Assembly: GCA_959022495.1 (NCBI GenBank)
Contig: CAUEYX010000006.1
Span: 1 to 64,000 of the forward strand
Source: an uncultured Lachnospiraceae bacterium
Lineage (GTDB): Bacteria; Bacillota; Clostridia; Lachnospirales; Lachnospiraceae
Direction of reading: 5' to 3'
DNA length: 64,000 bases
This document shows, in pieces, positions 7,858-16,700 of the stretch. The translations under genes were made by a program, and so were the position numbers. Below the pieces are notes generated by a model, which did no database searches, had not been told where the DNA came from, and saw nothing but the letters and a program-made list of their open reading frames with translations. Every line of letters starts with the position of its first letter. The first letter of the stretch is position 1.

Positions 7858-7881
7858 AACGGTATGCCTCTTTTCTGTCTT

Positions 7882-8301
7882 TTATTCCTTGTCCAGTATC
7901 TCCAATGTCCTCCTGTCCCTTCTCCCTTTATAATACTTCTCGATCACCTGTGTAAACACGCCTCCGGCTCCTTCTGCTTTTTCAAATAATGTCATAGACG
8001 ACAAAAGCTTCATATCATCCGGGCTTCCGAAGACACGGCGGGGATCATCTGTATCCAGTTCAAGAAGCGCCTGGCTGATTGTCCTTAGATTCCCTCCAAG
8101 GTATGGATCATTCAGGAAAGCTTCTGCCTCCTCCAGGCTTTGTATTCCATAATGAACCGACATACTGCTGAACCCCAGTCTCCGGATCTGCGGGAAGATA
8201 TACCACATCCAGTGACTGTGTTTCTGTCCCTGCTGAATCTCTGACAGCGCAGTATCAAAATCCTGCCTTTGTGCTTCTGTAAAACGCTTAAGGTTCCTCA
8301 T
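7882..8301 (-). CDS. DUF1810 family protein
   Basis: A 139-residue soluble protein matching the DUF1810 pattern: N-terminal LKRFTEAQRQDFDTALSEI, then the conserved HSHWMWYIFPQIRRLG, SVHYGIQSLEEAEAFLNDP and VFGSPDDMKLLSSMTLF. The function of the family is not established; members are small, stand-alone and patchily distributed. The ATG lies nine bases after AAGGAG. Its first base pairs overlap the stop of a broken TIR-domain frame as ATGA, hinting at a former two-gene unit. The surrounding DNA is AT-rich. Confidence 0.8.
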   Translation of the reverse strand: MRNLKRFTEAQRQDFDTALSEIQQGQKHSHWMWYIFPQIRRLGFSSMSVHYGIQSLEEAEAFLNDPYLGGNLRTISQALLELDTDDPRRVFGSPDDMKLLSSMTLFEKAEGAGGVFTQVIEKYYKGRRDRRTLEILDKE

Positions 8302-8495
8302 CCATTTGAACTCCTTGTACTCCGCTTAATTTTAAATATGTAATCTCTATTCCATTTCTTCAAGCAGAGGAACAATAATAGAAGCTCAAATTCATCATAC
8401 CAGATATCCACCCCATATTTCATCAACTCTGCTGCTAAAGGGCGGACTAATTCTTCCTTATCTTCTGATGCGTGAGAAATAAACAAATCTTTCAT
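8298..8495 (-). pseudogene. Truncated TIR-domain gene
   Basis: The first 41 or so residues are a clear TIR-domain start (KDLFISHASEDKEELVRPLA, then YGVDIWYDEFEL). The frame then runs into an unrelated low-complexity stretch (LLLLFLCLKKW) and stops at 65 residues, where a complete TIR domain needs about 130. The ATG and its ribosome binding site (GGAAG) are intact, so this looks like an internal deletion or 3' truncation. TIR proteins with this opening are common NAD-consuming effectors of bacterial antiviral systems; a link of this remnant to defence is inference. Its stop overlaps the DUF1810 start as ATGA. Confidence 0.7.
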
Positions 8496-8581
8496 TTATC
8501 TTCCTTTTCTGTCAAACTGTTTTTGACTGTCTCTATAATTATTAAATCTTGCTGCTTTGCTTTACAAACCAAAATTTGGAA

Positions 8582-10066
8582 TTATGAAAGAAGCTCTCTT
8601 ACCATTTCCGCATTAAATACCACTGACTCCACATAATCCACTTCGATCTGGTACAGCGCGTTGGCCGCGATATGCTCCGCTGCCTGTTCCAGATCGCGGA
8701 TTCCGCTTGTATTTCTATGTAAATCAATGACTGCGTCCAGCCCGTCCGGTGTCAGAGTGCACTCCTTCTCCTGCATGCCGATCCGTTTCAGGACTTTCGG
8801 AAGCGCGTACTTCGAGAAAATCACTTTCTTCTCCTCCTCCGTGTAGTCCGGGATCTCGATCACCGCGAATCTCGACATGAGCGGCGCGCTGATCTGATCT
8901 TTCTCATTGGCAGTCGCAATTGGGTATACGCCTGCAGTGGGGATCATGCACTCGATGTAATTGTCGGTAAAGCCCAGGTTATCTAAAAGCGTCAGAAGGA
9001 CATCCGCCGGATTGCCGTTACCTTTCCCGGAAGCCGCCTTATCCAGCTCATTGATGATGAACACCAGATTGGACTCCCCGGCCATGGAAAATGCCTCCAT
9101 AATAATCCCCGGCTTTGCATTTGCATAGATCCGGGAACTTCCGGTCAGCTGTTCCGGATCATTGATGGAACTCATGTCCAGTGTGGTCCACGGCAGCTTC
9201 AGAATCCGCGCCACTGCGTAAGCAATCTGGGACTTGCCGGTGCCGGCCGGTCCGATCAGCAGAAGACCGTAGGCGGGCAGCGTGTGGGTGCGGTTGATCT
9301 GGATAATGGTCTCGATGATCCGCTGCTTGACCTGCTCCATTCCATAGAGTTCTTCATCAAGAATCCGGCGTGCCTCATCCGGATCTACCGGCGGAAAATA
9401 ATTTCCCTTCCACTGGATGTTCATCATGATAGAAAGCGCGCGCTGCGCATGCCGGCGCTCTTCCGCGGATACCTCATGGGAGCGTGCTACAGCCAGGTTC
9501 CTTCTCGCCCAGAGGCGGATATGATCCGGCAGAGTCCTGCCCGCGCAGGTCATGAAATCAGTAATGCTCTGAATGCTGGTCAGCTTCATGCTGTCCCCGG
9601 TCTCCTCCTCGTCTTCATCCGGCACCTCCTCAGACGGCGCGTCACTGGATAAAAGACGTTCGATCATGAACTGGAGAAATCCATCCTCCGCGGAGAGCTT
9701 CACACCGCCTCCAAAAGCAATCTCACGAATTTTGTAAACGGCGTATTCCCCATTCTGTGCCGCGCCGGACAGGCGCACATTGATGTGATTTTCCCCCATC
9801 CATTTCAACAGGCTTACAAACCGGGCGTCAATCCGCAGAATATCCGCGCTGACAGTGCCTTCCTCTCCCTGGAACTCAAAGGCGGTCCGCTTCACCGGAT
9901 TTATAAAGACACCGTTGGAATGGTGCTTAAGCTGTCCGGCGCTGTTATCCAGGACAAGAAGCGGATGTTCCGCGGACGTCTGAGACGCATTCGTATAAAA
10001 AATCGTATAGGTGCATACAGGCTTTTGGGAGCCTCCCGGCGAATTATGAAAATCAAAAACTGGCAT
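8582..10066 (-). CDS. AAA+ ATPase, Lon-like but without a peptidase domain
   Basis: A 494-residue protein. Residues 1 to about 150 are an unrecognised beta-rich domain, followed by an acidic linker (PSEEVPDEDEEETGD) and a helical part. The AAA+ module begins near residue 235 (EELYGMEQVKQRIIETI, as in Lon) with Walker A GPAGTGKS, Walker B LVFIINELDKA, sensor 1 PIATANEKD and the arginine finger region APLMSRFAVIEIPD. The helical lid ends with DLEQAAEHIAANAL. The Lon S16 Ser-Lys peptidase domain that should follow is absent, so this is a remodelling ATPase rather than a protease. Partner and substrate are unknown. Good ribosome binding site (GAAGGAG); flanked by SRAP and the TIR remnant. Confidence 0.8.
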   Translation of the reverse strand: MPVFDFHNSPGGSQKPVCTYTIFYTNASQTSAEHPLLVLDNSAGQLKHHSNGVFINPVKRTAFEFQGEEGTVSADILRIDARFVSLLKWMGENHINVRLSGAAQNGEYAVYKIREIAFGGGVKLSAEDGFLQFMIERLLSSDAPSEEVPDEDEEETGDSMKLTSIQSITDFMTCAGRTLPDHIRLWARRNLAVARSHEVSAEERRHAQRALSIMMNIQWKGNYFPPVDPDEARRILDEELYGMEQVKQRIIETIIQINRTHTLPAYGLLLIGPAGTGKSQIAYAVARILKLPWTTLDMSSINDPEQLTGSSRIYANAKPGIIMEAFSMAGESNLVFIINELDKAASGKGNGNPADVLLTLLDNLGFTDNYIECMIPTAGVYPIATANEKDQISAPLMSRFAVIEIPDYTEEEKKVIFSKYALPKVLKRIGMQEKECTLTPDGLDAVIDLHRNTSGIRDLEQAAEHIAANALYQIEVDYVESVVFNAEMVRELLS

Positions 10067-10178
10067 AATTTAACTCCTTCGTATATTCTTCGGTAAATTT
10101 CTTCTGAATACAGCAGATCACCGCCCGCTGTTCCAGTTACCAGTTTACCATAAAACGCCGGAGATACAAAGTAATTCT

Positions 10179-10766
10179 CTAAAACAGGCGCATCTGTTCA
10201 TATCCCGCTTCCCGCTTAAGCAGTACCGGTGTCTTATGGAGAAAATATTCCGGGGAGCTGTCATCCGTCACCCAGTCTTCCAGCTCGCTTCGCTCCAGGA
10301 CCAGCGGCATCCGTTCATGGACCGGCTTTACAGAAGGATTTGCTTCTGTAGTCAGGATCACAAACCGTTCCTGTCCCTCAAAACAGTCATAACATCCCGC
10401 CATAAACAAGGTCTCCGAATCCGGACGTTCAAATGCGAACTTCTCCTTTGATTGATTCCATTCCCAGAATCCTTTTGCCGGGATAACACATCTTCTGTTA
10501 AGTATACTCTCCCGAAAACTGCGCCTTTCCAAGACCGTTTCCGCTCTGGCATTGATCATGAGCCCCCTGCCGTCAAACCGGGGAAAGCCCCATATCATCT
10601 GTTCCCCCTCCAGACAGTGGTCCTTTCCCATGACCACAATCGCCTTCTGAGAAGGGAAGACCGCCGTTTTCTGATCTATCCCCCGTTTGAATCTCCGGTC
10701 CAGGTTCTGCACCAGCCTTTCGATCTCTCCAGCTGTTTCTTCATCCACATAATATCTTCCGCACAT
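10179..10766 (-). CDS. SRAP (YedK/HMCES family) abasic-site sensor protein
   Basis: A 195-residue SOS response-associated protein that forms a covalent thiazolidine cross-link with abasic sites in single-stranded DNA. The essential Cys2 (MCGRYYVDEE), the conserved LMINARAETV, the active-site glutamate in AKGFWEWNQ and the histidine in KPVHERMPLVL are all present, and the length is typical. It is the last gene of an apparent SOS operon (Y-family polymerase, small unknown protein, SRAP) headed by a LexA-controlled promoter, which matches its expected role in protecting damaged forks. Confidence 0.93.
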   Translation of the reverse strand: MCGRYYVDEETAGEIERLVQNLDRRFKRGIDQKTAVFPSQKAIVVMGKDHCLEGEQMIWGFPRFDGRGLMINARAETVLERRSFRESILNRRCVIPAKGFWEWNQSKEKFAFERPDSETLFMAGCYDCFEGQERFVILTTEANPSVKPVHERMPLVLERSELEDWVTDDSSPEYFLHKTPVLLKREAGYEQMRLF

Positions 10767-10838
10767 CGCTTCTTGTATGTTCCTCCTGCTCTTATTTTTT
10801 GTCAGTTTTATTCTTCCCCATACCAGAAAATCTATCTC

Positions 10839-11162
10839 TCATGTTCCGTTTTCCCAGCTTATTTTCCAGCGGTTTTCTTCTGCATAATAATACAGCCGGA
10901 ACAGATATTCCTGCCCCTGTGTCACAGTACTGCATCTGTACTCATGAATCGGTATACCGCAGTAATACTTTTTCTCCCGGGTCTGTACCTGGATCTGACC
11001 TATCCTATGGATCTCTCCTTCCTCATCCTGGTACTTAATCATCTTAGGCATGGCAGTCCCTGTGCTGGTAAACCACACTCCGCAGGCGATCTCTCTTAAA
11101 TTATTTCTCCTTAACTCACCTTCGTCTGGCTTTTGTGTATTTGTCCCAATCCCCATGTTCAT
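10839..11162 (-). CDS. Unrecognised small protein in the SOS cassette
   Basis: I do not recognise this 107-residue protein. It has no signal peptide or membrane segment, is rich in aromatic residues, and its C-terminal half looks beta-stranded (YYCGIPIHEYRCSTV, EYLFRLYYYAEENRWKISW). The ATG has a good ribosome binding site (GAGGTG). It lies 46 bases after the Y-family polymerase gene and 72 before the SRAP gene in the same direction, so it is expected to be induced by DNA damage with them. A role as polymerase accessory factor is a guess. Confidence 0.6.
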   Translation of the reverse strand: MNMGIGTNTQKPDEGELRRNNLREIACGVWFTSTGTAMPKMIKYQDEEGEIHRIGQIQVQTREKKYYCGIPIHEYRCSTVTQGQEYLFRLYYYAEENRWKISWENGT

Positions 11163-11208
11163 TTTTACTCACCTCTGTGCTGTATAAATGTATACAATGT
11201 CTCACTGT

Positions 11209-12480
11209 CTATGACACCTTGACTTTTTTATAGTCCACTGACCGTTTTTCTCTGGAAATCCCTCCGCTCATATGATCAATGGAACTTTCGATAAACGAAG
11301 CCCGCATCACGGAATCAATCCCATACCTTCTGCGGATCTGATCCACGGCAGCGTCCCTTCTCTCCAATTTCTCATAATCCGTACTGTCAAACATATCCAT
11401 CTGTCGCATATCAGCTCCGTCCCGGATTCGGCTCGTGTGTATCCCAAGATGGCGGATCGGAGCACCGTCCCATAATCCGTCGAAAAGCATGCAGGCATAC
11501 TTATGAATCTCCGATGTAATGCTGGTGGCATTTTGCAGTGTCATCTGATGGCTTGTGTAATTCAGTTCACAGTTCTTGATTCCAACTGCGATTACTTCCG
11601 CCTTTGCCTCCGCCTGGCGCAGGCGGGTCCCCACGGTTTCCGCCAGTGCCAGCAGAACTAGTTTTGCGGTGGAAGCGTCCGTCACATCAAATGCAATTGT
11701 TGTGGAATTGCCATACCCTTTGTTCGCCGGCGGTTCAGACTGCACGACAGAGACATCCATTCCGTTTGCGAACGCCCAGATTACTTCCCCATGTTTCTTC
11801 AGATGGGCCTTGAGAAGTCCCGGATCTGCGCGCGCCAGATCTCCCACCGTCTGAATCCCGAGATTTCGGAGCTTCTTCGTAGTCGCCCTGCCCACAAAGA
11901 ACAGATCGCTGACGGGAAGGCCCCACATTTTCTCTTCGATCTCTTCCTTCCACAGTGTATGGATTCTATCCGGTTTCTGAAAATCAGACGCCATTTTTGC
12001 AAGCAGCTTGTTTTCCGAGATCCCGACATTGACAGTAAAGCCCAGAGCGTCACGGATCTGGTCTTTTATCCGCGCCGCCGCAGTCAGCGGATTGCCCCAT
12101 AGTCCCTGTGTCCCGCTCATATCCACAAATGCCTCATCCACAGAATATTGTTCCACATCCGGCGAGAAACGCCGCAGGATCTCCATAAACGCCTGTGAGC
12201 ATTTCTCATACAGACTGTAATTAGGCGGAACTAATATTAAATCAGGACATTTCCGAAGTGCCTCGATAATTGTTTCACCGGTCTGAATGTGATACCGTTT
12301 CGCCGAAATGGATTTCGCGAGGATAATCCCATGCCGCTTTGCCATGTCCCCTCCCACTGCCGAGACCTCACTGCGCAGGTCCTGTTTCCCTCCAAGATGA
12401 TGAAGACGGTACACAGCCTCCCAGCTGAGAAACGCGGAATTTACATCAATGTGAAAAATGACTTTTTCTCTGTTTTCCAA
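11209..12480 (-). CDS. dinB: Y-family DNA polymerase (Pol IV/UmuC-like)
   Basis: Translesion polymerase of 423 residues. It shows the palm motifs VIFHIDVNSAFLSWEA and YSVDEAFVDM with the metal-binding acids, the finger region AKSISAKRYHIQTGE, the helix-hairpin-helix part LRNLGIQTVGDLARADP and a little-finger domain. QMDMFD near the C-terminus fits a sliding-clamp binding peptide. The longest open frame starts at a TTG that is itself part of the -35 box, so that start is impossible. The first usable start is the TTG at 12480, eleven bases after AAGGAGG, giving MENREKVIFHID. The promoter carries an SOS box, and two genes of DNA-damage type follow. Confidence 0.92.
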   Translation of the reverse strand: MENREKVIFHIDVNSAFLSWEAVYRLHHLGGKQDLRSEVSAVGGDMAKRHGIILAKSISAKRYHIQTGETIIEALRKCPDLILVPPNYSLYEKCSQAFMEILRRFSPDVEQYSVDEAFVDMSGTQGLWGNPLTAAARIKDQIRDALGFTVNVGISENKLLAKMASDFQKPDRIHTLWKEEIEEKMWGLPVSDLFFVGRATTKKLRNLGIQTVGDLARADPGLLKAHLKKHGEVIWAFANGMDVSVVQSEPPANKGYGNSTTIAFDVTDASTAKLVLLALAETVGTRLRQAEAKAEVIAVGIKNCELNYTSHQMTLQNATSITSEIHKYACMLFDGLWDGAPIRHLGIHTSRIRDGADMRQMDMFDSTDYEKLERRDAAVDQIRRRYGIDSVMRASFIESSIDHMSGGISREKRSVDYKKVKVS

Positions 12481-12534
12481 ACTTATGTTCGCCTCCTTGC
12501 CTTCAATTATGTCGAACATAAGTTCTTCAGTCAA
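12478..12534 (-). promoter_or_regulatory. LexA-regulated promoter with two SOS boxes
   Basis: On the minus strand, -35 TTGACT (12529-12534) and -10 CATAAT (12506-12511) are 17 bases apart. The spacer contains GAACTTATGTTC (box 12513-12526), matching the Firmicute SOS core GAAC-N4-GTTC. A second box, CGAACATAAGTTTG (12478-12491), lies between the Shine-Dalgarno sequence and the start codon. LexA would cover both promoter and translation start. Confidence 0.88.
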
Positions 12535-12557
12535 CAGGATTGTTTTTCCATCACATA

Positions 12558-12761
12558 CTATCCCTGGTATCTTTTATAAAGATATAAAGACTTCAGCTCA
12601 CAACGCTGTCCATCCATTCTTTTCAGTGCTGCTGTTCCTATGATCTCCTCACCATCAAGCATAATCCAGAAAGACTCAAAATAATGCTCTATATCCAGAT
12701 AGATCTTATGCCGCCCTTCCAGGTCCAGCTTCCTTTCTGACTCAGGAAGACACTGCCGCAA
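12558..12761 (-). pseudogene. GNAT acetyltransferase remnant
   Basis: A 67-residue frame resembling the middle of a GNAT N-acetyltransferase: FWIMLDGEEIIGTAALKRMD followed by CELKSLYLYKRYQG, the strand that normally leads into the acetyl-CoA binding loop. The frame stops exactly where that loop should begin, and the upstream part is cut by the MerR-gene terminator, so both ends are missing. It is squeezed between that terminator and the SOS promoter. Probably a non-functional fragment. Confidence 0.65.
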
Positions 12762-12789
12762 AAAAGAGACCGCAGAATGTACGGTCTCT
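12760..12789 (-). terminator. Intrinsic terminator of the MerR gene
   Basis: A perfect 8-bp stem (AGAGACCG at 12765-12772 with CGGTCTCT at 12782-12789) is followed on the minus strand by six T residues. Confidence 0.85.
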
Positions 12790-12818
12790 CAACATATTTA
12801 TTCCAATTCCAGGCTCCC

Positions 12819-13622
12819 TTATTTTTTCTTCACCGGAAAATACACTTCTGTCTCCCACGCCTCCGGAGGGAGATTGTGCATATGTGATTTCTTATAAATG
12901 TCATATGGGGCCCCATCCCATTCATAACCATTCTGTTCAATCCATGCAGTCAGCGCGCCGTACGCGTCTGGCAGGGAAGAGTATGCTCCTCTGTGAACAG
13001 TAACAGCGCAGAGATGTCCCTCCATAACTTTATCGGCCCTGTCCTTTTCAGCAACTCCCACAATCAGTTCAATGTCCGAACACTCATGACTGAATTCCTC
13101 ATCGTAATACACAGCGCCCACTATACCATCCGGGGTAATATGATCCCTGGCAGTCCGCTCAAACAGCGGGCCGTAATATTTCCCAAACTCTTCTACCCCC
13201 ATCATCTGCCTGTTCGCGAGCACAGCCCGCTCCGGCGTTTCTTCGAGCCGGATTTCATATTGTTTCTGATATTCCATAATGTCACCTGTCCTTTCAAAAC
13301 TCTGCAGATGGTCAGACAATTCTCTGATCACAATCTCTGTCTTTCGCTTCTGCTCCTCCAATATTATCTTTTGCTGCCGCAGCTTTGAAAAGAGTACGCG
13401 CCTGTCTTTACATTCCATGATCTCTCTTATTTCGTCAAGAGAGAAACCATACCGCTTCAGGCGCCCGATCAGAAGCATTTTCTCCACCTGCTCCTGCGTA
13501 TAATAGCGATACCCGGTAAAAGGGTCCACTTTAAACGGTGTAAGAAGTCCAATCCGATCATAATGATGCAGTGTTTTTACACTTACCTGGCAGATCCTAG
13601 AAAATTCTCCGACTGCATACAT
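12819..13622 (-). CDS. MerR-family transcription regulator with GyrI-like effector domain
   Basis: One-component regulator of 267 residues. It has a MerR winged helix at the N-terminus (YAVGEFSRICQVSVKTLHHY, then GYRYYTQEQVEKM), a dimerising coiled coil to about residue 110, and a C-terminal AraC/GyrI-type ligand pocket (EETPERAVLANRQM, ALTAWIEQNGYEW) as in the BmrR group that senses drugs or other hydrophobic ligands. I choose the ATG at 13622, six bases after AAGGAGG; the longer frame to 13652 has no ribosome binding site. It is preceded by a MerR-type promoter with a 19-bp spacer and followed by a strong terminator, so it is a single-gene unit that probably autoregulates. Confidence 0.9.
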   Translation of the reverse strand: MYAVGEFSRICQVSVKTLHHYDRIGLLTPFKVDPFTGYRYYTQEQVEKMLLIGRLKRYGFSLDEIREIMECKDRRVLFSKLRQQKIILEEQKRKTEIVIRELSDHLQSFERTGDIMEYQKQYEIRLEETPERAVLANRQMMGVEEFGKYYGPLFERTARDHITPDGIVGAVYYDEEFSHECSDIELIVGVAEKDRADKVMEGHLCAVTVHRGAYSSLPDAYGALTAWIEQNGYEWDGAPYDIYKKSHMHNLPPEAWETEVYFPVKKK

Positions 13623-13663
13623 GTATATCCTCCTTGTGTACTCTCTGATCATGATCTGGTTTC

Positions 13664-13694
13664 AGTATAGATCCTGCCCCAGGGGGAGGGTCAA
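13664..13694 (-). promoter_or_regulatory. MerR-type promoter with 19-bp spacer and GC-rich dyad
   Basis: On the minus strand, -35 TTGACC (13689-13694) and -10 TATACT (13664-13669) are separated by 19 bases containing CTCCCCCTGGGGCAG, an imperfect dyad like the operators of BmrR/TipA-type regulators. Over-long spacers of this kind are unwound by activated MerR proteins. Confidence 0.75.
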
Positions 13695-13751
13695 GCAGTA
13701 TTCCGCTTTAAAATAAAAATACAGCATTCTGAGCAGATTTTCATTTTCCAA

Positions 13752-16700
13752 TCAGCTGATCTGCCAGCGGACATGGCTTCCTTCCTCGTCCCTGCGCACG
13801 ATCAGCTGATCTTCGATCTCCTGTTTCAACTCTGTCACATGGGAAATAATACCGATCAGCCTGGAACCTCCCGCCATATTCTGAAGCACCCGCACTGCCT
13901 TGTCGCGGGAGTGCTCATCCAGTGACCCGAATCCCTCGTCAATAAACATCATATCCAGGCTGACCGCCGCGGCACTCTCCTGGATCTGGTCTGCCATTCC
14001 CAGCGCAAGACACAGCGCCGCCATAAAAGATTCTCCGCCGGAAAGGGTGCGCACTTCCCGCTCTTTTCCGGTTACCGTGGAGTAGACCATCAGGTCAAGG
14101 CCGCGGTTTTTTCCTTTGCCGGCTTTCTCGATATCAAACATCCTTAATTCAAACTGTCCTGCCGACATTTCCTCAAAGCGCCGGTTTGCCGCGTGGAGAA
14201 TCCGTTCCAGGTAACAGCGCTGTACATAAGTCTCAATATCCATGCGGCTCCCGCTTACATTTCCAGAAAGGAGATTATACAGGTCGTCCAGGCGCTTATG
14301 CTCTGTCATGATCTTTCCCCGCTCTTCCATGAGCGGCACCAGAGCGTTATAGACTGTTTTGTTCACCCTGTAGTATGTTTTTGCTTCATCAAAGGCTTCC
14401 TGCGCGTCCCTCATCCGCTTTTCCGCTTCGTCTTCCGCTGCTTTCAGCTCCTCAAGAATCGGGTGTTTCCGGTCTTTGACCGCTGCTCTGGCGGAATCCT
14501 GCCTGCTCTGGGCCGCGATTTTCCTTCGGTGGAACGCTTCCGCTTTCTTCTGGAGATTGTCTGCATCCCCCCGTGTATAATTCCCGGCCAGTTCCTTCCA
14601 TTCTATTTCCGTCAGATCCTTTTCTTCCATGATCCGGCTGTAATCCGACTCTCTCTGCCCGTATGCCTCCTCCCAGGCCGGAAGCTCAGACTGATAGCGG
14701 GTGATCAATGTCTGTGCCGTATTCCTGGCAGAATCTGCCTCCTGCTCTGCCAGGGAAGCGCTGCGGTATGCTGTTTCAGCATCTGTCCGCTGTCCCTCTG
14801 CGCGGTCAAGTGCGGCTTTAGCTTCCTCCTCAGTCTTATAATCGCGGGAGGTCTCCAGATGCTCCAGTTCTGCCTGTCTTGCGGCGGATACCGCTTTCGC
14901 CTCGATGGCTTTCTGCGCCGCCTGATCTGCCGCTGCTTTTGCCGCTGCCTTCTTTTCATCAATTCCCTGCAGACACCTTTGAAGATTCTGAAAGGCACTC
15001 ACCCTCTCCCGAAGCCGTCCGCCTTCCTTCTGGAGAGACTGTCTCCATGAAACCAATGCTTCTTCCGCCTGTGCAGCTGTCCCCAGCATGGATGAATCGG
15101 GCAGATTCTCTTTCATCTTGAGCTGCAGTTTCCCGAACATTTCCCTCAGGTTCTTTTCTTTTTCCTCCAGAAGCGCCGCTGCTGACCGGGCGTCTGAGGC
15201 GGCCTGTTCCTGCGCATTCCTGAGCCGCGCTGTTTCACGCTCCAGTTCGTCAAGGGATTCTCTGCTCAGATTTTCATGCACATGTGTGATCTCACAGGGG
15301 CTGGGGTGATCCAGGGAGCCGCATACCGGGCACGGTTTTCCGGGACGCAGCTGTTCCCTGGCGATAAATCCCGCCTGCTCATTTAGAAAGATCCTCCGCA
15401 TTGCTTCGTACTCTTGGTTATTCTTATCGTATGCGCGGCTTGCATCCGCAAATGTCTTCCCTGCCCGTTCAGCGGCATTTTTCTGTATCTCCACTGCTTC
15501 TTCCAGCGCCCGCAGGGATGTAAGATCCGCTTCCAGTTCGTCTGTCTTTGTCCATTCTGTCTGCCAGCGCTCCCACTGAAGCTCTGCACCGCTCAACTGC
15601 TCGGACTGACCGCGCCACTGCCGCTCACTTTCCTCCAGCTCCCGCGCTTTTTTCTGCGCGTCTTCTGCTGCCTGGTCCGCTTTCTGACAGGCGTCCCGGG
15701 CGGCATCGGCATTTTCTTCCGCCTGCCGTATCTTCTTGAGAATATCAAGGGACTGCTGTACCCGTTCAGATACTTTCGTAAAGGCCCCGATCTCCCGGTT
15801 GAGCCGCTCCTTTGCTTCCACGGATATTCCAGCTGCTTCTGCCTGCACTTTTATAAGTGACGGTAACGCATCCTCCTGTTCTGTCAGCTTCTTTTTGATT
15901 TTCTCTGCCGATTGAACCGCGTCTGTATACCGCTGATACACGGCCTGAATCTCATATGCCCCCCTGATTCTCTGGGCCAGCTGTCCCTCCTCCTGCATTT
16001 CTTCTGAGACTGCCACACATTCGGCCAATTCCCGTTCCGCCTGTTCCAGTTCCTCAAATTGTTTAAAAATCTGCATTCCCTCGTTCTTGGCATCGCGCTT
16101 TTCCAGATATGCCTGATCTGCCGCAGCGTATTCTCCGCCGGCACGGTCACAGTGTTCCTCTAGTGTCCCGCAGAGATCTCCCAGCATCTGGAGCAGCCGC
16201 TCCATATCCACCACGGACAGCCTGTCCGAAGAAAGAATCTGCTTTTTAAGTGCCTTCAGCTCTCCGTCGCCTTCCCAGTTGTCAGGTACATCCACATGGG
16301 AAACCTCCGTCTGGCATACGGTGCGGATCTGCGCCATCTCCTGCTGTCTTCCTTTCCTGCGTTTCGCCAGCTCTTCCACGATCTTTGCGTAAAGCTCTGT
16401 ATGGAACAGTCTGCGGAAAATCATTTTTTTATCGTCAGATTTGGCCCGGAGCAGTTCCATGAACTCCCCCTGGGCAATCATAGCCACCTGCATAAACTGG
16501 CTCTTTGTAAGTCCCGTGATCTCCTCCAGCCTGCGGTCTGTCTCTTTCTGGGGATACTCACAGCCGTCCGGCATGGTAAGGACCACACTTCCGCTTTCTT
16601 CCTTCATCCCGCTCCCACGCTTCAGCGGGCGCACGTGCCTGGGCACGCGGCGGACCGTATATTCTTCCTGTGTCCCTTCTGCGGTTTCTGAAAAAACCAG

